A stretch of DNA of 64,000 bases from Bacillota bacterium. Lineage in GTDB: Bacteria > Bacillota > Clostridia > Acetivibrionales > DTU013. The position numbers and the translations under genes are program-made. Location of the stretch: NCBI GenBank assembly GCA_023412665.1, contig JAEZCA010000061.1:1-64000 (forward strand), given 5' to 3'. How positions within the stretch are numbered: position 1 is the stretch's first letter; each line of letters opens with the position of its first letter. The notes below the pieces were generated by a model that did no database searches, was not told the DNA's origin, and saw only the letters and a program-made list of their open reading frames with translations. Below, piece after piece: positions 35,325 through 44,909 of the stretch.

Positions 35325-36923
35325 ATGTACAGTCTTATGGTATGTGATGATGAACAGATAATGATCGAATCCGTACGTCATATAGTGGAAAACGAATTCA
35401 GCAACGTAAGGATCATCGAGACTGCCAGATCGGGAAGAGAAGCGATAGAAAAAACGCTGACGATCAAGCCCGATATCATACTGACTGATATCAAGATGCC
35501 GGGTATTAACGGCCTTGATGCGATCAAGGAAATAAAGAAGGTACATAAAGATGTAAAGATAGTTATAGTGTCTGTTTATGAATTTTTTGAATATGCCAAG
35601 CAGGCTGTTGAGCTGGGAGTCAGTGAATATCTGATAAAGCCTGTAAAAAAGGAAAGGCTGGTAGATACTCTGCAAAGGATATTGGACCAGTTGGATGCAG
35701 AAAGGCGCAAATACAGATGGGAGCTTGAGGCCAAGGAAAGGATCGAAAAGATGCTGTCAGCTGTAGAGCACAGCTTCATTTATTCATTGCTTTTTGCCCA
35801 GATGCAGAAAAAGGATATCATCAAGTATAAAAGAGAATTTTTTGATATAGACAATGATACGGGCTTTATTATTGTGCTGACGATCAATAAAAGCGGTAAA
35901 AGCGGCAGCTATGAAGCGCAATTAGGGGATAGCATCGACGATCATGACATTTATACACTTTTTAAGAATAATTTAAAATACAGGTGCAAATGCATAGTAG
36001 GCCCCGTACTGCTGGACAGAGTAGTCGTATATGTTGCGCAGAGCATTGATGATCTGTATCAGCAGAGAGTACAGTCAATAACCTGCATTGAGGAAATCAT
36101 GCATTTGTTGGAGGAAAGATACAAGATCGAATTCAAGGTCGGGATAGGCAGGATCCACAATGACCAGGATATAATGATATCCTATCAGGAGGCGCTTAAG
36201 GCGCTCAATAGCAGTGAAGGCGGCGGGATAATCCATATAGATGATATCGCTCCCAACATTTACAATGCGGGATATGAAATAGTGACACAGGAACACAAAC
36301 TGATAATCGGTCTCGAAAATGGTGATGTTCAAAGATGCCTGACGATTTTATCCGATATTTTCCGGAAATATCCCAATTTCTTTGAGCAGGAGAACATCCA
36401 TTACAGAATAATTGAAATGATGGCAGCGGTCCGACGGGTCGCGACGGAAAACGGGATCAATGATAATATAGAACCCGGATACTATATTAAAAGGATCCTG
36501 TCCTGCAGGTCCAGTGAAGAGTTTGAGCAGATATGCACAGAGGAGATAAGGCATATTGCCTGTGAAATAAACGCCAGGAAAAAAAGCAATATAGGAAAAA
36601 TAGTTGAACAGACTAATATGCTGATAACTGAAAGGTTCGCTCAGGATCTGAATCTGGACGATATCTCCAAGGAGCTACATGTCAGTCCTCAGTATTTAAG
36701 CCGGCTGTACAAAAACGAAACGGGTGAGAATTTCATCGAAAGGCTGACGTCGGTTCGAATAGAAAATGCGAAAAGACTTATGAAGGAAGTCAGATATTCC
36801 ATTAAAGAAATCTGTTATATGTCAGGATACAGCGATCCCAATTATTTCAGCAAGTTGTTCAAAAAGCATGAGGGAATATCCCCGACGGACTATCAAAAAC
36901 AGATCCAGGGAGGTTTGTTATGA
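35325..36923 (+). CDS. YesN-type response regulator (REC + AraC HTH)
   Basis: 532 residues. Receiver domain ~1-120 with D8/D9, phospho-acceptor D55 (LTDIKMPG) and the Lys of LIKPVKK. The middle region includes RCKCIVGPVLLDR. A C-terminal AraC double HTH (VSPQYLSRLYKN, DPNYFSKLFKK) binds DNA. Start: ATG at 35325 with an ideal AAAGGAGGTG seven bases upstream; the 35304 TTG extension is rejected. The stop overlaps the next gene's ATG (ATGA), indicating translational coupling. Targets are probably the adjacent importer and possibly the cohesin-dockerin cluster. It is the closest relative in this window of the orphan regulator at 3603. Confidence 0.91.
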   Translation: MYSLMVCDDEQIMIESVRHIVENEFSNVRIIETARSGREAIEKTLTIKPDIILTDIKMPGINGLDAIKEIKKVHKDVKIVIVSVYEFFEYAKQAVELGVSEYLIKPVKKERLVDTLQRILDQLDAERRKYRWELEAKERIEKMLSAVEHSFIYSLLFAQMQKKDIIKYKREFFDIDNDTGFIIVLTINKSGKSGSYEAQLGDSIDDHDIYTLFKNNLKYRCKCIVGPVLLDRVVVYVAQSIDDLYQQRVQSITCIEEIMHLLEERYKIEFKVGIGRIHNDQDIMISYQEALKALNSSEGGGIIHIDDIAPNIYNAGYEIVTQEHKLIIGLENGDVQRCLTILSDIFRKYPNFFEQENIHYRIIEMMAAVRRVATENGINDNIEPGYYIKRILSCRSSEEFEQICTEEIRHIACEINARKKSNIGKIVEQTNMLITERFAQDLNLDDISKELHVSPQYLSRLYKNETGENFIERLTSVRIENAKRLMKEVRYSIKEICYMSGYSDPNYFSKLFKKHEGISPTDYQKQIQGGLL

Positions 36924-37939
36924 AAAAGATAGTTGTTTTGTCATTGGCTGTGCTGCTTATGTTTTTATACGGCTGCACTGCGGACAAACCTATTAGCACA
37001 GATGACGTTGTCAAAATAGGATTCATATATGAAACAATGACTGTGGAAAGGTGGCAGCGGGACAGGGACATATTTGTGGCAAAGGCCGAGAACCTTGGTG
37101 CGGAGGTCATTGTAAAGGATGCGTATGAGGACAGCGATCGTCAGAGGGAGATCGGTATCGAAATGATCGATCAGGGGGTAGACGTGCTCGTGATTGTCGC
37201 TTTTGATAAAGACAGCCTCAAGGACCTGGTCAAATATGCACACAGCCACGATGTGAAGGTGATTGCATATGACCGTATGATAAAGGATGTCGACATTGAC
37301 TTTCATATATCTTTTGACAATACGGAAGTAGGTTTCTTAATGGGCAAGGCTGCGACGGAAAATGTGCCAACAGGGAATTATCTTATTCTGAACGGCACTA
37401 AAAGGGACAACAATTCCTTCATGCTGAACCAGGGATACTACAGTGTACTAGAGCCGTTTATTGAAAAAGGCGATATAAAAATCGTCGGCGAGACATGGAT
37501 AGATTTCTGGCGTGATGAAGTTTCATACGATTATGTGAGCAAGATACTGAACAGCGGGCAGAAAATAGATGCTATCATTGCTGCGAATGATCAGCTCGCA
37601 GGCGGAGCTATAACCGCTTTGAGTGAAAACAGGCTTGCCGGAAAGGTGTTTGTGACAGGGCAGGACGCGGAACTGGGCGCCTGCCGGAGAATAGTTGAGG
37701 GCACACAGGGTTCTACCGTTTACAAGCCGATCCATATCCTTGCGGAGGGAGCTGCGGAGATTGCCGTTAAAATGGCAAAGGGTGAAGACATCGGCCCCTA
37801 CGATAAAATGTCCAACGGGACATATGACGTCAGCTGTAAGATTTTCAGACCTCAGCTTGTCACGAAGGACAATATTGATGATACGGTAATAAAGGACGGC
37901 TTTTTCACAGCCGAGCAGGTATATATAAACGTACAGTAA
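36920..37939 (+). CDS. XylF-like sugar-binding lipoprotein
   Basis: 339 residues, with signal peptide and lipobox Cys in FLYGCTAD (~19). The type I binding fold begins IGFIYETMTVERWQRD, followed by VIAYDRMI and a NGTKRDNN loop, as in xylose-binding XylF proteins. The ATG overlaps the regulator stop, so it belongs to the sensor operon rather than to the importer. It may be a second sensor input or an extra binding protein for the MmsAB importer. No permease or ATPase follows it. Confidence 0.85.
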   Translation: MKKIVVLSLAVLLMFLYGCTADKPISTDDVVKIGFIYETMTVERWQRDRDIFVAKAENLGAEVIVKDAYEDSDRQREIGIEMIDQGVDVLVIVAFDKDSLKDLVKYAHSHDVKVIAYDRMIKDVDIDFHISFDNTEVGFLMGKAATENVPTGNYLILNGTKRDNNSFMLNQGYYSVLEPFIEKGDIKIVGETWIDFWRDEVSYDYVSKILNSGQKIDAIIAANDQLAGGAITALSENRLAGKVFVTGQDAELGACRRIVEGTQGSTVYKPIHILAEGAAEIAVKMAKGEDIGPYDKMSNGTYDVSCKIFRPQLVTKDNIDDTVIKDGFFTAEQVYINVQ

Positions 37940-37966
37940 ATGCCATCATAACGATATTATTATTTC

Positions 37967-37995
37967 TTTCATGTAAAATAATTCTATGGTATAAT
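37967..37995 (+). promoter_or_regulatory. Extended -10 promoter upstream of transglutaminase-like lipoprotein
   Basis: TGGTATAAT at 37987-37995 with a weak -35 (TTTCAT at 37967). The element is nearly identical to the one at 32682, and suggests independent expression of the gene starting near 38044. Confidence 0.45.
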
Positions 37996-38043
37996 TTAGT
38001 TTAATAGGTCGAAATTTGTCTATGGACACATTAGTGTGATACT

Positions 38044-40377
38044 GTGGACCTGATCAGACTGAATAATTTAGGAGGAAATGTAATTAGACGTTTTGTTACA
38101 TTAGTATTAGTATTTTGCATGATTTGTACCTTTGCGGCATGCGGCTCTACAAGCAAAAATGATGATATCGAGGCTGATATGAACATCAGCCGGAACACTG
38201 ACCCGGCGGGACCGGAAGCGGCGGATGCAGGAGACCAACAGGCTTTAGCCGACGGTAAATATTTCACAGCCACCAAGGTCGCCGGTTTTGCACTTGCGGG
38301 AAATGATACAGGGAAAGAGGCATTTGAAGATGTGGCTCCGATGTACAATATCCCCGATGGCCATGAGTTCAAGATCAAGCTGAATTGGAAAGATGGTTTA
38401 TTTGCCCATGGCATTGCCGACAATTATTTCAAGATCTTCATGGACCGTGAGTGTACCAAGGAAGTAAAGTTCGTGATCAATTACGACGAAAATACAGGAT
38501 ATGTGTCGCTTGAACCGCATTATGACAGCTTCTTCGTGAATTCATACCCCAGGGAAGGTATCGAAAAGGCGGAAAACGATCTGGAAGAAAGAATAGACAT
38601 GAATACCTGGGGATCATTGAAAACATATTATCTGGTCGTTTATGCGGATACCAGCGCTGATACCTTCAAGATGCTGGACAAGCCCAGACGCATGATGTTT
38701 ACCATAGCTGCCGCGATCGACAGCCCTACGGTAAAAACGAAGATAAACAAGGATGGAAATGTGACACTGTATTGGGATTCGATCGAGGGTGCGGAATCGT
38801 ACAAAATATATCATGGCACCTTTTGGCTGATGAGAGAGCTGGCCCAGACCGACAAGACCGAATTTGTGCTTCATGATGGTTATGAGTATGGTATGAATGG
38901 ACTGTTGAGCGGAATGAGTGAATATGCTGTTGTAGCAGTCAAAGGAGAAGAAGAATCACGGCTGAGCAATCTCATTGATGGAGAAGATTATGCAAAAAAT
39001 GCACCAAAGTGGATTTCTTCAGATGAACAGCAAGACTTTGACGCAGACAAGGTGTCCATTTTGGATCTGCCGAGAGAAATCGATATACAAATGGTTGACC
39101 TTTTAACGTATAAGACATACCCCGTGATATGGGACTTAAGAAACCCGGATATAACAGATTATGGTATGTACGTTTATTATGGGAAAATTCCCGGTACCAC
39201 ATTATCAACTACTTACAGATGTGCTGAAGATGAATTGCCCACTGCGGAAGAAATAGAAGCTTTTTATAAAGAAGTGCAGCCGTCGGCGTCGGTGGCTGAG
39301 GACAACACTGATAAGATCAGTATCCCCAACTCACCATCCGTTAAGGAAGTTCCGACTGAGACGACGGAGGAAATTGTCATCGACATCGCTGAGAAATCTG
39401 AGAAGGAGAACGAGCTGTCACTGGAACAGGCTATTGCGCTGGGAATGCTGAACCATGAAACAACGATTGACCTGAGTGCATATCCACAGGCCGGTGACCC
39501 CGCATACCTGCGAGATGTACTGCAGATGGTATTAAGTCAGTGTGTTCTGATCCTGGATGAGGAAAGTGTAACCTTTGACTTTAAAAATCAGATGTTGAAC
39601 GTGAAATACGGACTGACCCAGGAGGAAAGCCTCGCTAAACAGCTCCAGATACTTGAGAAGGCTGATGAGGTCATAAAGGCTGCTATCCGGGATGGAATGA
39701 GTATAGAGGAAAAGGAAAAAGTTCTTCACGATTGGATCGCTGATAACGGTCAATACCATGACGAGGTCCTCCAGGCTTATTACGATGGTGTAGACCTGGG
39801 TGAAATCTCAAACCAGTATGCAGATTCCTTCAGTGTGTATGGAATTCTTGTAAACGGCCTTGGAGTATGCCAAAGCTATGCCGAAACATACAAGCTGCTG
39901 TGTGATTTAGCTGAAGTACCAAGCATTGTCGCAACAGGTACCATGGGCTCGGTACCCCATGCCTGGAACAAGGTGCTGGTTGGAAATCAATGGTACAATG
40001 TGGACATTACTAATAACGACGGAAATATTCTCCCCTATCCTGTATATAATTCCAGCGACCATATGCTGAAAAAACACTACAGCGAAGGCCTGGCACATGT
40101 GCTGGACATCGAATCCTCCGCATATGCATCCCCCGATGACTCACAGGACTATTATTACATAGCCGGTATGTACTCAAAAACATCCGGGGAATTGAAGCAA
40201 TTGATCACAGAGCAATTATCTTCAACAAATGAGTTTTACATTAAAACAAGCCCTGACCTTACGGATGAAGAGATCGTACAAAGCCTGATACAGGCAATTG
40301 ACGATCTGGGGCTCAGGATAGAAGATATCATGACGATTTATAATTTAAACATTTTAGGAGTTAAGAAAGCAGGTTGA
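38044..40377 (+). CDS. Lipoprotein with transglutaminase-like domain
   Basis: 777 residues in the frame from the GTG at 38044; exported lipoprotein (FAACGS). Residues ~220-310 contain a fibronectin-III-like stretch, then an acidic linker. A C-terminal transglutaminase/protease-like fold carries the Cys-His-Asp triad Cys609 (GVCQSYAETY), His639 (VPHAWNK) and Asp654 (NVDITNN). Bacterial members act as peptidases or crosslinking-like enzymes at the cell surface; the substrate here is unknown. The start is odd: the strong AGGAGG at 38070-38075 points to an ATT codon at 38083, giving a perfect short lipoprotein signal (RRFVTLVLVFCMI...). The GTG has no SD. It has its own promoter and a strong terminator. 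Confidence 0.8.
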   Translation: MDLIRLNNLGGNVIRRFVTLVLVFCMICTFAACGSTSKNDDIEADMNISRNTDPAGPEAADAGDQQALADGKYFTATKVAGFALAGNDTGKEAFEDVAPMYNIPDGHEFKIKLNWKDGLFAHGIADNYFKIFMDRECTKEVKFVINYDENTGYVSLEPHYDSFFVNSYPREGIEKAENDLEERIDMNTWGSLKTYYLVVYADTSADTFKMLDKPRRMMFTIAAAIDSPTVKTKINKDGNVTLYWDSIEGAESYKIYHGTFWLMRELAQTDKTEFVLHDGYEYGMNGLLSGMSEYAVVAVKGEEESRLSNLIDGEDYAKNAPKWISSDEQQDFDADKVSILDLPREIDIQMVDLLTYKTYPVIWDLRNPDITDYGMYVYYGKIPGTTLSTTYRCAEDELPTAEEIEAFYKEVQPSASVAEDNTDKISIPNSPSVKEVPTETTEEIVIDIAEKSEKENELSLEQAIALGMLNHETTIDLSAYPQAGDPAYLRDVLQMVLSQCVLILDEESVTFDFKNQMLNVKYGLTQEESLAKQLQILEKADEVIKAAIRDGMSIEEKEKVLHDWIADNGQYHDEVLQAYYDGVDLGEISNQYADSFSVYGILVNGLGVCQSYAETYKLLCDLAEVPSIVATGTMGSVPHAWNKVLVGNQWYNVDITNNDGNILPYPVYNSSDHMLKKHYSEGLAHVLDIESSAYASPDDSQDYYYIAGMYSKTSGELKQLITEQLSSTNEFYIKTSPDLTDEEIVQSLIQAIDDLGLRIEDIMTIYNLNILGVKKAG

Positions 40378-40415
40378 AAAACACCATAATTACAAAAAAG
40401 GCGAATAGAACAATG

Positions 40416-40454
40416 AAAAATACACCCTCAAGTTAAATCTGAGGGTGTATTTTT
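40416..40454. terminator. Bidirectional terminator
   Basis: A perfect 15-bp stem, AAAAATACACCCTCA with TGAGGGTGTATTTTT, around a 9-base loop. The A-run and T-run ends let it serve both the lipoprotein gene and the convergent sugar-kinase gene. Confidence 0.88.
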
Positions 40455-40592
40455 AAGTAATGATTATTTGTATGTATAGAATTCATTAACAGCCCAAAAA
40501 TGCGTTTGTGTTATCCCAGCTGGTAAAGCACGTTATAGCCATAGGAATAGCAGGCCTGCTCAATCATTTTTGAACATATGGCGCATCTGTAC

Positions 40593-41498
40593 TCATGTTA
40601 AGTTTATAAGGGTAAGGCCACTGCTTTCAACCTCTGACAGGAACGGAATGGAGGATGACGCTCCAGGCCTTGAAACAGCTAAGGATGACGCTATAGAAGC
40701 CTTACGGAGACATTCCTCAATTGTTTCATTGTTTGCATAGGCCGCTAAAAAGTAGCCGGTAAAGGTATCACCTGCAGCTGTTGTATCAACAACGTCTACA
40801 TCATAAATACCGTGGCTGCAGCTATTAACCCCGTCGCTGAACAAAGCACCTTTTTTACCTAGCGTCAGAAGTATTGCAGTTCGAGGATAAGCCTTATGAA
40901 GCTCTTTTATTATGTCAACATAATGTTTTTCCTTTGTTAATTCATACCCTTCAATTTCATTCAAAATAAGGATATCAACAAGCTCAAGCGGATAATCATG
41001 CAGCTCGTCTGTGATTGGCGATGGGTTAAAGGCAATTTTTAGTCCTTTTTGATTTGCCTCTTTCATAATAAATGGGATATTATTAATCTCATTTTGCAAT
41101 AAAATGAGGTCTCCTGGTTTAAACTGAGCTATAACATGCTTTACGTGGGCTTGGTCAATCATGTGGTTGGCACCTCCAACACATATAATTGAGTTTTGGC
41201 CGTTTTTATCCACCTGTATAATTGTGCTGCCTGTATTAATATTCTCACTGACAGCGACAAAGGAGGCATCTACGTTGCTTTGCTCCAAAGTCTTTAATAT
41301 ATGAAGTCCATCTTTACCTATCATGCCGGACATACTGCAAGCTGCATTTGCCCTTCCCAATGCAAGAGCCTGATTTAACCCTTTTCCGCCGTCAAAAAGC
41401 TGGTAGGAGGTTGAAATAGTTGTTTCTCCCGGCCGAACAATGTGATCGACCTGATAGACATTGTCCAAATTTAAAGATCCAAAACATAATATTTTCAC
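40593..41498 (-). CDS. rbsK: Ribokinase-family (PfkB) sugar kinase
   Basis: 301-residue cytoplasmic kinase. It has the N-terminal substrate motif GSLNLDNVYQVDHIVRPGET, the GGKGLNQALALGR glycine motif typical of ribokinase, and the catalytic signature DTTAAGDTFTGYF, where Asp is the base and the anion hole follows. It would phosphorylate ribose or a similar pentose/furanose using ATP. Length matches the family (~300). Start: ATG at 41498. It is transcribed alone on the minus strand from a consensus promoter with a LacI-like operator downstream of it, and faces the furanose importer genes. The rbsK label means ribokinase family; the exact sugar is unproven. Confidence 0.85.
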   Translation of the reverse strand: MKILCFGSLNLDNVYQVDHIVRPGETTISTSYQLFDGGKGLNQALALGRANAACSMSGMIGKDGLHILKTLEQSNVDASFVAVSENINTGSTIIQVDKNGQNSIICVGGANHMIDQAHVKHVIAQFKPGDLILLQNEINNIPFIMKEANQKGLKIAFNPSPITDELHDYPLELVDILILNEIEGYELTKEKHYVDIIKELHKAYPRTAILLTLGKKGALFSDGVNSCSHGIYDVDVVDTTAAGDTFTGYFLAAYANNETIEECLRKASIASSLAVSRPGASSSIPFLSEVESSGLTLINLT

Positions 41499-41510
41499 AG
41501 ATATCTCCCT

Positions 41511-41524
41511 GTTAAACGTTTTAA
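41511..41524 (-). promoter_or_regulatory. LacI-like operator between promoter and sugar-kinase start
   Basis: TTAAACGTTTTAA is a near-palindrome around ACGT, downstream of the promoter at 41549-41577 and just upstream of the SD. This is a classic roadblock position for LacI-family or CcpA repressors. Confidence 0.5.
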
Positions 41525-41548
41525 TTGCATACCAACTCGACTAGACTC

Positions 41549-41577
41549 AGTATATTTTACTGCAATAAACATGTCAA
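41549..41577 (-). promoter_or_regulatory. Consensus sigma-A promoter of the sugar kinase
   Basis: On the minus strand TTGACA (41577-41572), a 17-base spacer and TATACT (41554-41549). It is the best sigma-A promoter I could find in the window. Confidence 0.85.
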
Positions 41578-41640
41578 GACAAGCATTCCGAAGCTCAAAT
41601 GTGGTAGACATAATTTAATGGAAATATGACCCAAAACATG

Positions 41641-41678
41641 TTGACATCGTTTGAATATTTATACTGTTGCGATGTTAA
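41641..41678. promoter_or_regulatory. Inverted repeat upstream of YesN-type regulator gene
   Basis: TTGACATCG (41641-41649) is inverted as CGATGTTAA (41670-41678), one mismatch, with a 20-base gap that places the half-sites about three helical turns apart. It lies ~160 bases upstream of the regulator gene in the divergent intergenic region, so it is a candidate autoregulatory site. Confidence 0.35.
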
Positions 41679-41836
41679 GTTAACATAACGACACATAAAA
41701 CATCATCAACACCTGTAAAAAACTAACTGATATCAAATAAAAATCTATTGCAGATTATTGTCACGTAATTCATAATGAATGGGGGGTTGTATAAAAAATG
41801 GAGGGGCAGGATACATCTGTAGTAAGAGAAGACAAC

Positions 41837-43453
41837 ATGTTCAAGGTGTTTCTTGTTGAGGATGAGATTGTGGTGCGGGAGGGCATCCGCAAGAACATTC
41901 CCTGGGAGGCGTACGGCTTTTTTTATGCCGGCGACGCTCCTGACGGGGAGCTCGCTTTGCCGCTGATCCGCCGGATACGACCCGACCTTCTTATTACGGA
42001 CATAAAAATGCCGTTCATGGATGGACTGGCGCTTATAGAACTGGTCCGCAAAGAGCTTCCCATGACAAAAATAATCATTATCAGCGGTTATGACGATTTT
42101 TCCTATGCACAGCAGGCAATTCGCATGGGCGTTGAGCAATACCTGCTCAAGCCCATCGTAAAAGGAAAAATGGTTGAGATACTGTCCGCGCTGAATATGA
42201 AAATGAAAGCTGAACAGCAGCAGCAGGAATATCTGGCCAGGTTCCAGCGGGAGGTCAATGAGTATGAAACATTTGCGCGAAGGAGATTTTTCGAGCAAAT
42301 AGTCACCGGCTCGATGAGCGTACTGGAAATCTCCGAAACCGCCAAGACTCTGGACATAGATATGAACGCTCTTTACTACAATATCGTGCTTTTTTCTCTG
42401 AGCAGCGCCGGATACGATGCAAGCGCGCCGGAAACCTATTCTGACGCGGTAACGGTGATACAAGATAGGATCAGGCAGTTTATCTCCGGCCATTCGCATA
42501 TGATTCTGTTCATATGGAACGTAACGACCTATGCAGTTTTGGTAAAGGGTTGTCAGGATGATATCGCATCACGGACCGATGAATGTATCAGGGGTATAGA
42601 GAACTGCTGCACCACGGCAGGCTGCGACGTAAGCTGGCACATAGCATGCGGTCCTCCTGTATCACGTCTCGGAGCCATTCCTGCATGCTTTTCGAAGGTG
42701 AGCCGCATTTTATCCTATCGTTATCTTTGTCCGGATGAGCATATCCTGTCCGAATCCATAGGCCGGGATTTTCAAAAAAGGAACAGACGAGGAGCTGACA
42801 CAGATAAGAAAGGCGTAGATCAAAAAAGTATACGCAACTTCTTAAGTAATGGTGCGAGAGAGGAGATCGATCGCTTTGTAGATCAACTGTTACTTAACGC
42901 TGAGGGTGAAACAGTTTCGCTGACACTGTTCTGCAGGTATCTGACAATGACGGTTTACTTTGCGTCAGTGGAATACCTGGACTCGATAGGCTGCCGCGCA
43001 GACAGCTTCTGGTCACTGGAGCTGCGGCCCAATGACAGTGTGTCGTCGCCGGAGGAGGTGCGCCAATATGCCCGCCGGGTCCTGGGACAGGCTATCGAGC
43101 TGCGTGACCGCGAAAACAGGAAGCAGCAGCATGACTTGCTGAAGCAGGCAATCGGTTTCATCGATGAGCATTTCTGGGAGGAGTCGATATCCCTGGACAG
43201 GGTCGCAAAGGAAGTAAACATCAGCCCAAACTACTTCTCCGCTGTATTCAGCCAGGAAGTCGGATCGACCTTCATAGAGTATCTCACGGGTAAACGAATA
43301 GAAGAGGCAAAGCACATGCTCCGTCAAACCAACCGGCGTTCAAGCGAGATCGCCTATGCAGTCGGATATAAGGATCCGCATTATTTCAGCTTCGTATTCA
43401 AGAAGGTAAATGGCTGCACACCCAGTGAATATCGCAGAGGAGACAGGCAGTGA
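41837..43453 (+). CDS. YesN-type response regulator of furanose-importer locus
   Basis: 538 residues from ATG 41837, where the receiver begins MFKVFLVEDE. A 13-residue extension from ATG 41798 is possible but atypical. Receiver with D9/E10 and phospho-acceptor D55 (LITDIKMPF) and LLKPIVKGK. The middle region is followed by a C-terminal AraC double HTH (ISPNYFSAVFSQ, DPHYFSFVFKK). Its stop overlaps the kinase start by four bases. This one belongs to the broader YesN family, more distant from the pair at 3603 and 35325. The likely target is the importer at 45426-51594. Confidence 0.9.
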   Translation: MFKVFLVEDEIVVREGIRKNIPWEAYGFFYAGDAPDGELALPLIRRIRPDLLITDIKMPFMDGLALIELVRKELPMTKIIIISGYDDFSYAQQAIRMGVEQYLLKPIVKGKMVEILSALNMKMKAEQQQQEYLARFQREVNEYETFARRRFFEQIVTGSMSVLEISETAKTLDIDMNALYYNIVLFSLSSAGYDASAPETYSDAVTVIQDRIRQFISGHSHMILFIWNVTTYAVLVKGCQDDIASRTDECIRGIENCCTTAGCDVSWHIACGPPVSRLGAIPACFSKVSRILSYRYLCPDEHILSESIGRDFQKRNRRGADTDKKGVDQKSIRNFLSNGAREEIDRFVDQLLLNAEGETVSLTLFCRYLTMTVYFASVEYLDSIGCRADSFWSLELRPNDSVSSPEEVRQYARRVLGQAIELRDRENRKQQHDLLKQAIGFIDEHFWEESISLDRVAKEVNISPNYFSAVFSQEVGSTFIEYLTGKRIEEAKHMLRQTNRRSSEIAYAVGYKDPHYFSFVFKKVNGCTPSEYRRGDRQ

Positions 43454-44895
43454 GCTTTAATTTCCGGCGTAAAGCCAATAGAGTGAAAATGACTTTGCAG
43501 AGCAAGCTCTGGAAGATGATCCTGATTGTAGCCGTTCCGCTGATGGCGGTCATAATCGCCATTGCGTCTATCGGTATCGGTTATGCGCTGCAGTATAACG
43601 CCATACTGAACAATGTCACAACGGCATCTGACTTCAACCGCAACTTCAAGGACGATGTCGATCTGAAAATGTACTATTATGTGATCGAGAGCCAGTATTC
43701 TGAAGGCCTGCCGATCAAAGAGGTCCAGTCCGCGGAGAACATAGCGAGAAAGCTGACCGAGACCACTACGGAAAAGGACAGCCTCCGTGCCATCAGCAGT
43801 GTGCTGAACCTGTGCCATAACCTGGCAGATAAGATCAACCAGATCGCACAAACAAAGGAGTACAATTCCCGGGAGGATCAGCTCGAAAACAACGTCTATA
43901 TCCTGACAGACCTTATCCAGGAGTACATGTATACATATCTCTATTATGAAGCGGTGCATCTTGGCGCTCTTCAAACGACCATGATAAGGAACATGATCGT
44001 TCTGATCGGCGCTGTTGTTGTTTTGTCGCTGATGCTGCTGATTTTTCTTCTGACCAAGTCAAGAAGCCTGAGCCGCAGGATAGTCGATCCCATCGACATG
44101 ATCTGCGAACGCCTTAAAGCTATCGGCAAGGGCAGCCTGCTGGTGTGCGAACCGATCCAGGCCGACGTGGAGGAGGTGCAGCTCCTTTCGGACGGAATAG
44201 AGAGCATGGTAGGTCATCTGAAAAGACAAATCGATAAGAACACAGAGCAGGAGAAGCAGAGAAGACATACAGAATTGGCGCTGCTGCAGGCTCAGATCAA
44301 TCCCCATTTTCTATATAATACCCTTGATACCATTGTATGGCTGATAGAGTCGGGAGAAATAAGCGATTCGGTCGCAATGGTCAGCAGCCTGTCCAATTAT
44401 TTTCGATTTTCTCTGAGCCGGGGTAAAAACGTTATCACCCTCGCGGAGGAGGAACAGCATATCCGGAGCTATCTGGAGATCCAGCAGATGAGGTACAGGG
44501 ATATGATCGAATACAAAATAGATATACCGGAGAAGCTGAAGCATTTTATACTGCCGAAGCTTACTCTGCAGCCGTTGGTGGAAAACGCCCTGTATCATGG
44601 CATAAAAAACAGACGGCGGAAAGGCTTTATACATGTAAGCGGCAGAGTACAGGACGAGCGTATGATTCTGGAAGTAGCAGATGACGGACGCGGTATGACG
44701 GAAGAACGTCTGGACGAGGTGCGGGCTTCACTGGATAATGACAGGTCTGAAGGGTTCGGGCTGAGGGCGGTCCATCAGAGAATCAGGATACTGTTCGGAG
44801 GGGAGTACGGCTTAGCAGTGGAAAGCACATCGGATGTCGGTACAAGAGTCATCGTGACGATCCCGATGCAGACGGCCGAAGAAACTGAAGGTTGA
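43450..44895 (+). CDS. YesM-type sensor histidine kinase
   Basis: 481 residues, GTG start overlapping the regulator stop (GTGA). Two transmembrane helices (~22-43 and ~177-198), a ~130-residue extracellular sensor without a recognised domain, a HAMP-like linker, the His_kinase domain with phospho-acceptor His in QINPHFLYNTLD, and a HATPase domain (VADDGRGM, GFGLRAVHQRI). Paired with the preceding regulator; the signal is unknown but probably a sugar presented by one of the two binding proteins downstream. Confidence 0.9.
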   Translation: MSFNFRRKANRVKMTLQSKLWKMILIVAVPLMAVIIAIASIGIGYALQYNAILNNVTTASDFNRNFKDDVDLKMYYYVIESQYSEGLPIKEVQSAENIARKLTETTTEKDSLRAISSVLNLCHNLADKINQIAQTKEYNSREDQLENNVYILTDLIQEYMYTYLYYEAVHLGALQTTMIRNMIVLIGAVVVLSLMLLIFLLTKSRSLSRRIVDPIDMICERLKAIGKGSLLVCEPIQADVEEVQLLSDGIESMVGHLKRQIDKNTEQEKQRRHTELALLQAQINPHFLYNTLDTIVWLIESGEISDSVAMVSSLSNYFRFSLSRGKNVITLAEEEQHIRSYLEIQQMRYRDMIEYKIDIPEKLKHFILPKLTLQPLVENALYHGIKNRRRKGFIHVSGRVQDERMILEVADDGRGMTEERLDEVRASLDNDRSEGFGLRAVHQRIRILFGGEYGLAVESTSDVGTRVIVTIPMQTAEETEG

Positions 44896-44909
44896 GGCGA
44901 TTTGTTGTA

